Assembly: GCF_001653755.1 (NCBI RefSeq)
Contig: NZ_CP015125.1
Location: forward strand, 2,551,501 to 2,615,500
Length of the DNA: 64,000 nucleotides
Source of the DNA: Dokdonia donghaensis DSW-1
GTDB lineage: Bacteria; Bacteroidota; Bacteroidia; Flavobacteriales; Flavobacteriaceae
Reading direction: 5' to 3'
The notes under the pieces were generated by a model that had not been told where the DNA came from, did not search any database, and saw only the letters and a list, made by a program, of their open reading frames with translations. This document shows, piece after piece, positions 43,403 to 51,635 of the stretch (position 1 is its first letter; each line of letters opens with the position of its first letter). Both the position numbers and the translations under genes were made by a program.

Positions 43403-44278
43403 TTAGAGGGCTTTCTTGTCTACAAGATAGCCAGCGATTTCCTTATATAATTTTAATTTATTTTCTTCTTTGAGCCACGTATGTTTTATTCTACCTAGTT
43501 TCCACTTATATCTATGTACTCTTAACTCTGTAAAACCAAGCTCTGCTGTTGCTACTCTCCCGCCCTTATTATTATAGAAGAAAACAATAGGATCTCCTGT
43601 TTTACCTGGTTTTTGACCTAGTTGAGAAGTGAGTGCTTGTTTAAAACGAGTGATCATTTTACCTATAACAACATCACCTTGTTTAATATCATATGTATCT
43701 AATATATAGTTGTTATTAGAAATCATATTAATATACGGTATAGTCTCTCTAGAACTATTTTTAAAAACTAGATATGGCCTAGCGGTCATATCTCTTTCTT
43801 CTATAAAATCAAGATCGTTCATTTCCTCAAGTTCTTGATTATACATTGCTGCTATCTCAAGAGGAATTTCTGGTACAGTTTTATAATAAGATTGTGCAGC
43901 TTCTTTATTAAGAGAGCCATCTTTATTGAGAATTCCTTTTTCTATAAAATAAGGAACGACTTTCTTTCTAGTCTGAGAGTATTCATTCTTTATATCTAGA
44001 CCAGCAACTATGTTGAGCGATGGTATAGTAACTTCATTATAAGCATAAACTTCTTCCTCTCCCTCTATAGGCGAGTGCAAGGTTTCATACTTATAGATGA
44101 CTATAGGGTTTCCATCTAAATCAGAGTAAGTAAAGAGTTTATTTTTTAAAGAATCCTTTGTTTTGACAATAGTTCCTACATTAACTTTATCAATGTAGAC
44201 ATCATCTTTTTTAACTTTTACTTTTTGAGCTGTTAGTAATACTGGAAATAATACAAAAGCTAGAATGATTTTTTTCAT
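43403..44278 (-). CDS. Secreted protein of unknown function
   Basis: Signal peptide MKKIILAFVLFPVLLTAQ, then 273 residues rich in Lys, Tyr and Asn with VVIYKYET-like beta strands, LFTYSDLDGNP early on and GDPIVFFYNNKGGRVATAEL near the end. No catalytic motif or C-terminal sorting domain seen. No family recognised. Lies alone between the MITE-like repeat and hisIE (54-nt gap). Confidence 0.75.
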   Translation of the reverse strand: MKKIILAFVLFPVLLTAQKVKVKKDDVYIDKVNVGTIVKTKDSLKNKLFTYSDLDGNPIVIYKYETLHSPIEGEEEVYAYNEVTIPSLNIVAGLDIKNEYSQTRKKVVPYFIEKGILNKDGSLNKEAAQSYYKTVPEIPLEIAAMYNQELEEMNDLDFIEERDMTARPYLVFKNSSRETIPYINMISNNNYILDTYDIKQGDVVIGKMITRFKQALTSQLGQKPGKTGDPIVFFYNNKGGRVATAELGFTELRVHRYKWKLGRIKHTWLKEENKLKLYKEIAGYLVDKKAL

Positions 44279-44332
44279 TTAAATGATTTAGGTTTTAAGT
44301 CCTAAATGTAATAAATTACTTACAACCTATGC

Positions 44333-44932
44333 TTATTTATGTCTAGCAATAAGTGTTTTTTCTATATCACGAAGGTGAAACCCTTTTGCCTGTAATAAAA
44401 CCATATAGTGGAACAAGAGGTCTGCGCTTTCATTAAGGAATAGGTGATCGTTATCATCTTTTGCCTCAATAACCACCTCTACGGCCTCTTCTCCTACCTT
44501 TTGAGCTACTTTATTAATCCCACTTCTAAAGAGTGACGCAACATAAGAGTCTGCTGTATCCTTAGTATTCCAGCGATCTTCTATGACTTCTTCGAGTTTT
44601 GATAAAAACCCAAAATTTACCTTGTTAGTCTCTCCCCAGCAAGTATCTGTACCTTTATGACAAGTAGGTCCTTGAGGGGTTACTTGTACTAGCAAAGTAT
44701 CATTATCACAATCTACCTCAATAGTTTCTAGATGTAAATAGTTTTTTGTCTCTTCTCCCTTAGTCCATAGTCTACCTTTAGAACGGCTAAAGAAAGTCAC
44801 CTTTTTTGACGCAAGTGTTTTCTCATAAGCCTCAAGATTCATAAAGCCTAGCATCAACACATTTTTAGTTCTTATATCTTGTATAATTGCTGGAACAAGA
44901 CCGTTTTCATACTTATCAAAATCTATTTTCAT
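44333..44932 (-). CDS. hisIE: Bifunctional phosphoribosyl-AMP cyclohydrolase / phosphoribosyl-ATP pyrophosphatase
   Basis: Catalyses histidine biosynthesis steps 2 and 3. The N-terminal HisI half has FFSRSKGRLWTKGEE, zinc and magnesium site VDCDNDTLL and GPTCHKGTDTCW; the C-terminal HisE half (about 110-199) has SGINKVAQKVGEEAVEVVIE. Length 199 is typical of the fusion. It lies 22 nt downstream of hisF. The remaining his genes (hisG, D, C, B, H, A) are not in the window. Confidence 0.97.
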   Translation of the reverse strand: MKIDFDKYENGLVPAIIQDIRTKNVLMLGFMNLEAYEKTLASKKVTFFSRSKGRLWTKGEETKNYLHLETIEVDCDNDTLLVQVTPQGPTCHKGTDTCWGETNKVNFGFLSKLEEVIEDRWNTKDTADSYVASLFRSGINKVAQKVGEEAVEVVIEAKDDNDHLFLNESADLLFHYMVLLQAKGFHLRDIEKTLIARHK

Positions 44933-44954
44933 TGCTTGTAATATCTGGTAAAAG

Positions 44955-45710
44955 TTATAATCTCATCGCAATCCCTTGCGTGGCTAACTCTTCTTTTAAA
45001 CTTGGAATTTCTATTTCTTTAAAGTGAAAAACACTGGCTGCAAGAGCTGCATCTGCCTTACCCTCTGTAAAAGCATCTGCAAAGTGTTGCATATTTCCCG
45101 CTCCTCCACTTGCAATTATTGGGATATTCAGACTTTCAGAAAGTCTGGCTAGCGCCTCGTTTGCAAAACCATCTTTTGTACCATCATTATCCATAGAGGT
45201 AAAAAGTATTTCACCAGCACCGCGCTCTTCTACTTCTTTTGCCCAGTCAAAGAGGTTGTACTCTGTAGGCACCTTTCCTCCTACTAAATGTACAATCCAC
45301 CCTCCTTCTACATACTTTGCGTCTATGGCGACAACAATACATTGAGAACCAAATTTTGCTACAAGCTCATTTATGAGTTCTGGTCTTTTTACAGCACTAG
45401 AGTTTATAGAAACTTTATCTGCACCATTCTGTAATAAGATATCTACATCTTCTACAGACGATATTCCTCCCCCTACGGTAAATGGTATGTTTACTTGAGA
45501 GGCCACTCTTAACACTAGATCTGCAAGGGTCTTACGACGTTCCTCTGTAGCAGATATGTCTAAAAACACAAGCTCATCTGCTCCTGTCTCTGAGTAGATC
45601 TTTGCAAGTGCTACTGGATCACCAGCATCTCTAAGGTTTACAAAGTTTGTTCCCTTTACAGTTCTACCGTCCTTAATATCTAAACAAGGAATAATACGCT
45701 TAGTAATCAC
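44955..45710 (-). CDS. hisF: Imidazole glycerol phosphate synthase subunit HisF
   Basis: Cyclase subunit that uses ammonia from HisH to form imidazole glycerol phosphate and AICAR. It is a (beta/alpha)8 barrel with catalytic Asp in CLDIKDGRTVKG and VVAIDAKY, phosphate sites in VGGGISSVED and PIIASGGAGNM. The start is GTG. It leads a two-gene unit with hisIE; the gene upstream faces away, so hisF is separated from its HisH partner gene. Confidence 0.96.
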   Translation of the reverse strand: MITKRIIPCLDIKDGRTVKGTNFVNLRDAGDPVALAKIYSETGADELVFLDISATEERRKTLADLVLRVASQVNIPFTVGGGISSVEDVDILLQNGADKVSINSSAVKRPELINELVAKFGSQCIVVAIDAKYVEGGWIVHLVGGKVPTEYNLFDWAKEVEERGAGEILFTSMDNDGTKDGFANEALARLSESLNIPIIASGGAGNMQHFADAFTEGKADAALAASVFHFKEIEIPSLKEELATQGIAMRL

Positions 45711-45748
45711 GTGATGTATCTTTCTGAATGTTCATATTATAAAAAACG

Positions 45749-45756
45749 CAAATTTA
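45749..45756 (-). promoter_or_regulatory. Candidate -7 box of hisF-hisIE
   Basis: Minus-strand TAAATTTG matches TAnnTTTG, 38 nt before the GTG start. The nearest TTG is 24 nt upstream, slightly far. Confidence 0.4.
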
Positions 45757-45928
45757 TAGAAAACCACCTCTATAAACTTACAATTGGTCACAGCATTTCT
45801 TAAACCCTCTTAAAATTTAATCCAAATTCACAAAGTGCTATTAATAATCTTGTAATAACGTGTTAAGCCATCACGGTAAAAGGTCATATCTCTTTACCTT
45901 TAATTTTATAAATAACAAATACTGTCAA

Positions 45929-46120
45929 ATGATCAAACTTATAGGTGTCATTGCACTAGTTGCGGGAGCAATATTACTTGTTTTAGGAGTTCTTGGAATT
46001 TTCGGGAGTCTAGAAACAGGTATAAGTCCGTGGGCATTTACTATATTAGGTTTGATCTTTTTCTTCTCTGGTATCTCTCTATTAAAACACATAAATGATA
46101 CAGATACACTAGATAAATAA
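45929..46120 (+). CDS. Small two-helix membrane protein (63 aa)
   Basis: MIKLIGVIALVAGAILLVLG opens with a first hydrophobic helix; a second covers WAFTILGLIFFFSGISLL. The tail is acidic (NDTDTLDK). The ATG used here is 23 codons into the longest frame, whose extension is polar and unlike a leader. Function unknown; it resembles other short DUF-type membrane proteins of the phylum. Confidence 0.65.
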   Translation: MIKLIGVIALVAGAILLVLGVLGIFGSLETGISPWAFTILGLIFFFSGISLLKHINDTDTLDK

Positions 46121-46162
46121 AAAAAATTGTGCGTAGCTTAGTAATTCAATTTTATACTAAAA

Positions 46163-46579
46163 ATGAGTACAAGACCATTTCACCTCGCCATACCTGTAGA
46201 TAATTTAGAAAAAGCACGCGCCTTCTATCGCGATATACTTGACCTACCTGAAGGCCGCAGCAGCGACCACTGGGTAGATTTCAACTTTTTCGGTCACCAG
46301 CTAGTGATTCATTACAAGGAAAAATCTACTGTAGATGAAATCCATAATGAAGTAGATGGTAAAGCGGTACCTGTTCCTCATTTTGGAGTTGTACTCGCTT
46401 GGGAAGATTTTGAAGCATTTGCCGAAAAAATAGCACCACACGTAGATTTTGTAATAGAACCTTATGTACGCTTTAAAGGTCTAACTGGAGAGCAAACTAC
46501 AATGTTCTTCTATGACCCTTGCGGTAACGCGCTTGAGTTTAAAGCCTTTAGAGACGACTCTCAAATATTTGCCAAATAA
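46163..46579 (+). CDS. VOC-superfamily dioxygenase/glyoxalase-like protein
   Basis: A 138-residue double module: FHLAIPVDNLEKARAFYRDI at the start with its His ligand, FFGHQLVIHYKE, PHFGVVLAWEDFEAF, and FYDPCGNALEFKAF with the terminal Glu ligand. The pattern fits small VOC metalloenzymes of unknown substrate. It lies 3 nt upstream of the AI-2E-type transporter gene, so both are cotranscribed. Confidence 0.88.
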   Translation: MSTRPFHLAIPVDNLEKARAFYRDILDLPEGRSSDHWVDFNFFGHQLVIHYKEKSTVDEIHNEVDGKAVPVPHFGVVLAWEDFEAFAEKIAPHVDFVIEPYVRFKGLTGEQTTMFFYDPCGNALEFKAFRDDSQIFAK

Positions 46580-46582
46580 TAT

Positions 46583-47620
46583 ATGCAAACACTCAAACCT
46601 AACCTTTTACGACAGTTCTTTATCATCTTTTTAATCATTCTATTTGGGTGGTTAATATTTAAGGAGATGGCAACCTATCTATCAGGTATACTAGGTGCGA
46701 TTACACTCTTTGTTTTATTACGTAAGTGGCAAGAATATCTAGTAAAAAAAAGAAAATGGAACTCTAGCGTTTCCGCTTGCGTTCTTATGGCAGGCTCATT
46801 TCTTGTAATACTAGTACCTATTGCTGGGCTTGTATTAATGCTCACCTCAAAAATTAGTAAAGCGGTAGAAAATAGTGGCAAAGTCATAAACATTGTAAAA
46901 ACAGAAATGGCAGATATAGAGTCTCGTTTTGGTCTTGATATCGCAAGCTCCATAGACACCAGTTCTGTAACAGACTGGATAAGTAGTAACCTTCAAGGGC
47001 TAGCCGGTGGGACCTTTAATGTATTTATCGCCATAGGTCTTATGTATTTTATGCTGTATTATATGCTTACTAATAGAAGGACTTTTAGAGAGTCTATGCT
47101 AGAGTATATACCCCTCAGTGAGAAAAACTTAAAACTCATAGGTAAAGATAGTCAGGAACTTGTAAAGTCAAATGCCATAGGCATACCACTAGTAGCATTA
47201 CTACAGGGACTTGTGGCACTTATAGGCTTTTTAATACTTGGTGTAGAAGATCCCTTTTTCTGGTTTGCAATTGTCACCGTTGGGTCTATGATACCATTTG
47301 TAGGTACCGCCTTAGGTATCGTACCAGTGTGCATCATTCTATACGCTGCTGGTGACATCTGGCAAGCCATCGTGATGGTTATTTATGGTACAGTCGTAGT
47401 AGGCTCTACAGATAATCTTTTTAGACTCGTGATTCAAAAGCGACTGGCAGACGTTCACCCACTTATTACCATTATAGGAGTTATCGTAGGTGTGCCTTTG
47501 TTTGGTTTTATAGGTCTCATTTTTGGACCTATTGTAGTTAGTATTTTTCTGCTTATTGTAAAAATTTACAAACAAGAATATGGCAAAGAAGTGCCTTCAA
47601 AACAAGAAGGAGTACTATAA
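46583..47620 (+). CDS. AI-2E-family (TqsA/YdiK-like) transporter
   Basis: A 345-residue inner-membrane protein with about eight hydrophobic segments. The family marks are a first pair of helices, the central amphipathic part (VTDWISSNLQGLAGGTF), GIPLVALLQGLVALIGFLIL and the late IPFVGTALGIVP and HPLITIIGVIVGVPLFG. Members export the AI-2 signal or act as Na+/H+ antiporters, so the substrate is open. Confidence 0.92.
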   Translation: MQTLKPNLLRQFFIIFLIILFGWLIFKEMATYLSGILGAITLFVLLRKWQEYLVKKRKWNSSVSACVLMAGSFLVILVPIAGLVLMLTSKISKAVENSGKVINIVKTEMADIESRFGLDIASSIDTSSVTDWISSNLQGLAGGTFNVFIAIGLMYFMLYYMLTNRRTFRESMLEYIPLSEKNLKLIGKDSQELVKSNAIGIPLVALLQGLVALIGFLILGVEDPFFWFAIVTVGSMIPFVGTALGIVPVCIILYAAGDIWQAIVMVIYGTVVVGSTDNLFRLVIQKRLADVHPLITIIGVIVGVPLFGFIGLIFGPIVVSIFLLIVKIYKQEYGKEVPSKQEGVL

Positions 47621-47641
47621 TTATCTGATTATCTTGTGTTA

Positions 47642-47657
47642 CGCTTTCGCGAAAGCG
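47642..47657. repeat. Iterated palindrome copy, intergenic
   Basis: Perfect 16-bp CGCTTTCGCGAAAGCG between the transporter stop (21 nt) and the ppgK start (67 nt). Confidence 0.96.
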
Positions 47658-47724
47658 GACTCACCCGCACCACTTCTATATTATTCAAAAATTCCTATCT
47701 TTCGCCACACAAAAACCATCATAG

Positions 47725-48468
47725 ATGAAGATATTAGGTATCGACATAGGCGGAACGGGAATAAAAGGTGTCCCTGTAGATCTGGAAACAGAAGAGTATA
47801 TAGGTGAACGTTTTAGAATAGAAACCCCGCGCCCTGCAAAACCTAAAGCTGTAGCAGATTGTGTACAGCAACTCGTAAATCACTTTAACTGGACGGGACC
47901 CATAGGTATAGGCTTTCCTACCGTAATCGTAGATGGTAAAGCTATGGCGTATGGCAATATGCACAAGAGCTGGATGGATGTACAGATAGATGAACTTTTT
48001 TCAAAAAAAACCGGTTTACCTTGCTCTGTTATAAACGATGCAGATGCAGCAAGTCTTGCCGAAGTAAGATATGGAGCCGGAAAAGACTTAAAGGGTCTGG
48101 TTGCTGTGATCACAGTAGGCACAGGTATAGGCTCTGGACTTTGTTATAACGGTAAACTCATCCCAAATTTTGAATTTGGTCGTATTCCATACAAGAAAAA
48201 GCCTATTGAAAAATATGCAGCAAACTCTGTAAGAAAGGAAGAAAAACTCACTTATAAAGAGTGGGCAGAGCGCTTTAATTTCTTTCTTAAAAATGTAGAG
48301 TTAATATGTACACCTAACCATTATATAATAGGCGGTGGTATAAGTAAGCATATGGCAGAGTTTGAAAGATATCTTACTACAGATATTCCTATTGTTGCAG
48401 CAAAAACTAAGAATCACGCTGGCATTATCGGTGCTGCTTGTGGCTATCTAGATAAACTAGAACGCTAG
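47725..48468 (+). CDS. ppgK: Polyphosphate glucokinase
   Basis: Phosphorylates glucose to glucose 6-phosphate using polyphosphate (or ATP). ROK/ASKHA fold: phosphate-1 motif LGIDIGGTGIKGVPVD at the N-terminus, catalytic Asp in VINDADAASLAE, phosphate-2 VITVGTGIGSGL, and YIIGGGISKH as the adenosine-side motif. Its 247 residues match bacterial PPGKs. It links polyphosphate made by ppk1 (elsewhere in the window) to sugar metabolism. Confidence 0.93.
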   Translation: MKILGIDIGGTGIKGVPVDLETEEYIGERFRIETPRPAKPKAVADCVQQLVNHFNWTGPIGIGFPTVIVDGKAMAYGNMHKSWMDVQIDELFSKKTGLPCSVINDADAASLAEVRYGAGKDLKGLVAVITVGTGIGSGLCYNGKLIPNFEFGRIPYKKKPIEKYAANSVRKEEKLTYKEWAERFNFFLKNVELICTPNHYIIGGGISKHMAEFERYLTTDIPIVAAKTKNHAGIIGAACGYLDKLER

Positions 48469-48580
48469 TCTTGTGTTCATATCCAATACAACTCCATATT
48501 TTAGTTAACAATTGTAACGTGCAGGCGTTACTTCTTTTGCTTATTTTTAAAGTCTAACAACTCAAAAAATAGCTTATAGA

Positions 48581-51100
48581 ATGCGCTTATTACTCGTACT
48601 TATTACCCTACTATTAAGTAGCCTATCTATGCTCGCACAAAGCGGAAAGGTAGATATGGATTACTATTTACCTACAGATGTCACTTATAATCCAAATATA
48701 CCTACACCAGAAAGTGTTTTAGGCTACACACCTGGAGAGTGGCACGTAAGTCACGACAAGTTATCAGAATATATGCGCACGCTTGCAGCAGCAAGTGACC
48801 GTATGACTATAGAAAGTCGAGGAGCTACCTTTGAGGGAAGACCTATTTTATTACTAACGGTCACCTCACCTAGTAATCACTCCAATATTGAAAATATACG
48901 TAAAGAACACGTAAAACTGGTGGAAGATGGCAGTGCTAGCTTGAGCACAAGCAGTATGCCTATTGTAGTATACCAAGGGATGTCTATACACGGTAATGAA
49001 CCTTCTGGCGCAAATGCAGGGCTTATAGCTGCATACTATCTCGCTGCCGCTCAAGGACCTAAAATAGATGCACTACTAGATAACACCATTATACTTTTTG
49101 ACCCATCATTTAATCCAGATGGTTTACAACGTTTTGCTTACTGGGCAAATACAAATAAGAGTATAAACATAAATGCAGACCCTCAAGACCGCGAGTATGA
49201 CGAGGTATGGCCAGGTGGTCGTACTAACCACTACTGGTTTGATATGAACAGAGACTGGCTTCCAGTACAACTACCAGAGTCAAGAGCGCGTATTAAGACA
49301 TTTCATACCTGGTATCCTAACATTCTTACAGACCATCACGAGATGGGATCTAACAGTAGCTTTTTCTTTCAGCCAGGTATACAATCTCGTACACACCCGC
49401 TCACACCTGCGCTTAACCAAGAACTCACAAAGCAAATAGGGAACTACCACGCGGCAGCGTTAGATAAAATAGGCAGCTTTTACTATACAGAAGAGAGTTT
49501 TGATGATTTCTATTACGGTAAAGGATCTACCTTTCCAGACATAAATGGTGGTATAGGTATTCTCTTTGAGCAAGGAAGTAGCCGCGGCCACGCCCAAGAA
49601 ACAGAAAACGGTTTACTTGAGTTTCCGTTTACCATACGTAACCAGTTTACAGCTATTCTATCTACCCTTGAGGCTGCACAAGGTATGCGCAAGCAACTAC
49701 TAGACTATCAACGTGACTTTTTTAATAACGCTCGAGGCGAAAAAGGGAGTGGCGCATATGCCTTTGGGAGTGAAAAAGATGCCGGTAGCGCATACCACCT
49801 AGCAGAGGTACTTAAAAGACATCAAATAAAAGTACACGAGGTTGCACAAGACTTCTCGCAAGATGGAGCAAACTTTAAAAAAGGAATGAGCTACATCGTC
49901 CCAAAAAACCAAAGACAGAGCCGCCTCATAAAAGCGATGTTTGAAAAACGCACAACTTTTCAAGATAGCTTGTTTTATGATATAAGTGCTTGGTCTTTTC
50001 CACTCTCTTTTGGTGTAGATTTTACAGAAAATGCATCTTTAAGCAAAGCTAGTAACGAGATACAAGGTTTAAAAAGAAAACCTACCCCAGCAGTTGCCAC
50101 AAGCACCTATGCATATCTTATGGAGTGGCACGATTACTATACACCTAAGGCGCTCAACACCATACTTAACAAGGGTATTAGAACAAAGGTGGGTATGCAA
50201 AAATTTAGTGTAGAGGGTACCTCTTATGACTATGGTACCATAATGATACCTGTGCAAAATCAATCGCTTAATAAGCAAGAACTAGCTAGTTTTATAAACG
50301 AAGTAGCACAAGATGCAAACGTAACCATCAAGGCAGTAAGTACTGGCCTCACAGAAGGTATAGATCTTGGTAGTAACCAGTTTAGAGCATTAGAGCCTGC
50401 TCGCGTGGCAATGATAGTGGGTGAAGGTATTAACCCCTATGATGCGGGAGAGATGTGGCACCTATTTGACACACGTTACAATATGCGTATCACAAAAATT
50501 GATACTAAAGACCTTGGTCGCGCAGACTTGTCTAGATACACAGACATCATATTACCTAATTTGTGGGGTAACGCCATAAACAATAGCAACACAGACAAGA
50601 TAAAACAGTGGGTACGTTCTGGAGGGACCCTCATAGGTTATAAAAACGTAGCAAACTGGTTTGAAAGAAATAAGATGCTAGACATAGAATTTGTAAAAAC
50701 TAAAAACCCTGCAAAAAACGTAAGCTTTGAGCAACGTAGAGATTTTACAGGAGCACAAGTAATAGGAGGTGCAATTTTTGAAGCAAAGCAAGATCGCTCG
50801 CACCCTATTAATTTTGGGTATACGGGCGATAAAGTATCTCTTTTTAGAAACACCACGCTATTTATAAAAGCAGACTCTACAAGCTACAAGAACCCTATAC
50901 AGTACACTAAGTCACCATTACAAGCTGGTTACATCTCTAAGATTAATCTTAAAGCAATCCCAGAGACGAGACCTTTTGTACACCAGAGTACAGGGCGTGG
51001 TGAGGTTATCTTATTTACAGATAACACAAATTTTAGAGCGTTCTGGTATGGAACAAACAAACTGCTTATGAATGCTATTTTCTTCGGGAGTGAGATGTAA
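48581..51100 (+). CDS. Secreted M14-family zinc carboxypeptidase
   Basis: Signal peptide MRLLLVLITLLLSSLSMLAQ. The peptidase domain (about 55-375) has the zinc motif MSIHGNEPSG (HxxE), the third ligand in LTDHHEMGSNS and the catalytic Glu in ILFEQGSSRGH. A C-terminal part of about 450 residues includes a GATase-like stretch (VGEGINPYDAGEMWHLFD, then ILPNLWGN) seen in large Bacteroidota M14 proteins. It probably feeds on peptides outside the cell. Length 839; no T9SS C-terminal domain recognised. Confidence 0.92.
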   Translation: MRLLLVLITLLLSSLSMLAQSGKVDMDYYLPTDVTYNPNIPTPESVLGYTPGEWHVSHDKLSEYMRTLAAASDRMTIESRGATFEGRPILLLTVTSPSNHSNIENIRKEHVKLVEDGSASLSTSSMPIVVYQGMSIHGNEPSGANAGLIAAYYLAAAQGPKIDALLDNTIILFDPSFNPDGLQRFAYWANTNKSININADPQDREYDEVWPGGRTNHYWFDMNRDWLPVQLPESRARIKTFHTWYPNILTDHHEMGSNSSFFFQPGIQSRTHPLTPALNQELTKQIGNYHAAALDKIGSFYYTEESFDDFYYGKGSTFPDINGGIGILFEQGSSRGHAQETENGLLEFPFTIRNQFTAILSTLEAAQGMRKQLLDYQRDFFNNARGEKGSGAYAFGSEKDAGSAYHLAEVLKRHQIKVHEVAQDFSQDGANFKKGMSYIVPKNQRQSRLIKAMFEKRTTFQDSLFYDISAWSFPLSFGVDFTENASLSKASNEIQGLKRKPTPAVATSTYAYLMEWHDYYTPKALNTILNKGIRTKVGMQKFSVEGTSYDYGTIMIPVQNQSLNKQELASFINEVAQDANVTIKAVSTGLTEGIDLGSNQFRALEPARVAMIVGEGINPYDAGEMWHLFDTRYNMRITKIDTKDLGRADLSRYTDIILPNLWGNAINNSNTDKIKQWVRSGGTLIGYKNVANWFERNKMLDIEFVKTKNPAKNVSFEQRRDFTGAQVIGGAIFEAKQDRSHPINFGYTGDKVSLFRNTTLFIKADSTSYKNPIQYTKSPLQAGYISKINLKAIPETRPFVHQSTGRGEVILFTDNTNFRAFWYGTNKLLMNAIFFGSEM

Positions 51101-51130
51101 TATTTATTTAAAAAAACTCAATTTCAGATA

Positions 51131-51391
51131 ATGAAAATAGATTATTCAACAAAGACAACGGCACAACTGCTCTCTAACTTAAATATGATTAAGGTGCTCA
51201 TTGTTGCCCTACTCATCATCTTATCATTACTTATAGGCATATCTATTTATGGTATGCTCACAAAGGACGATAATGCCACATTTATAGCAACACTAGCGGT
51301 AGGCTTATGCTGTTCGGCAACATTGCCTATGCAGTTTATGTCTAAAAAAGCAATCAAGGCAGAATTAATAAAGAGAGAAGAGACATTATAA
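51131..51391 (+). CDS. Small membrane protein of unknown function (86 aa)
   Basis: A charged N-terminus (MKIDYSTKTTAQLLSNLNM) and two hydrophobic stretches (about 20-43 and 50-66), followed by a basic tail AIKAELIKREETL. No family recognised. It lies 30 nt after the M14 gene and is followed by a palindrome copy 13 nt after the stop. Confidence 0.72.
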   Translation: MKIDYSTKTTAQLLSNLNMIKVLIVALLIILSLLIGISIYGMLTKDDNATFIATLAVGLCCSATLPMQFMSKKAIKAELIKREETL

Positions 51392-51404
51392 ATAGAAACG
51401 TATT

Positions 51405-51422
51405 ACGCTTTCGCGAAAGCGT
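51405..51422. repeat. Iterated palindrome copy, intergenic
   Basis: Perfect 18-bp ACGCTTTCGCGAAAGCGT at the start of the MFS-gene leader region. Confidence 0.97.
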
Positions 51423-51459
51423 ACTCAACTCAATTATTTTTATAACTTTACACCACATT

Positions 51460-51516
51460 ATGAATTTAGTCACAACATATAAACTTACCTCGTGCACACT
51501 ACTGCGCCAGACTTGA
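51460..51516 (+). CDS. Candidate leader peptide (18 aa)
   Basis: ATG to TGA encodes MNLVTTYKLTSCTLLRQT. The frame overlaps the left arm of a stem (51472-51480) and its stop overlaps the right arm (51516-51524). This placement, before a transporter gene, is what a stalling-controlled attenuator would show. Too short to prove by sequence alone. Confidence 0.4.
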   Translation: MNLVTTYKLTSCTLLRQT

Positions 51517-51584
51517 TATGTTGTCACTATATGATCATAAAAAGTAACAATATTAAAGAGTCCGGCCACCACGCTGGACTCTTT
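51472..51584 (+). promoter_or_regulatory. Candidate transcription attenuator of the MFS gene
   Basis: Stem 1: ACAACATAT with ATATGTTGT (51516-51524). The same right arm can instead pair, with bulges, to GTAACAATAT at about 51544-51553. Then a terminator-like hairpin AAAGAGTCC/GGACTCTTT (51555-51563 and 51576-51584) precedes a moderately T-rich TATATTT. The MFS ATG is 52 nt further on. Confidence 0.42.
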
Positions 51585-51635
51585 ATATTTATGGGCAAGC
51601 GTAGGTCTTAACAAGCTAACCAACCAACCAACTGT

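Noticed and set aside
48581..51100. T9SS C-terminal sorting domain on secreted proteins
   Set aside because: The M14 peptidase and other secreted proteins lack the usual Gly- and Lys-rich C-terminal strand pattern; none could be supported.
51354..51623. Minus-strand 89-residue frame in the MFS leader
   Set aside because: It crosses the end of another gene and the structured leader, and has no recognisable features.
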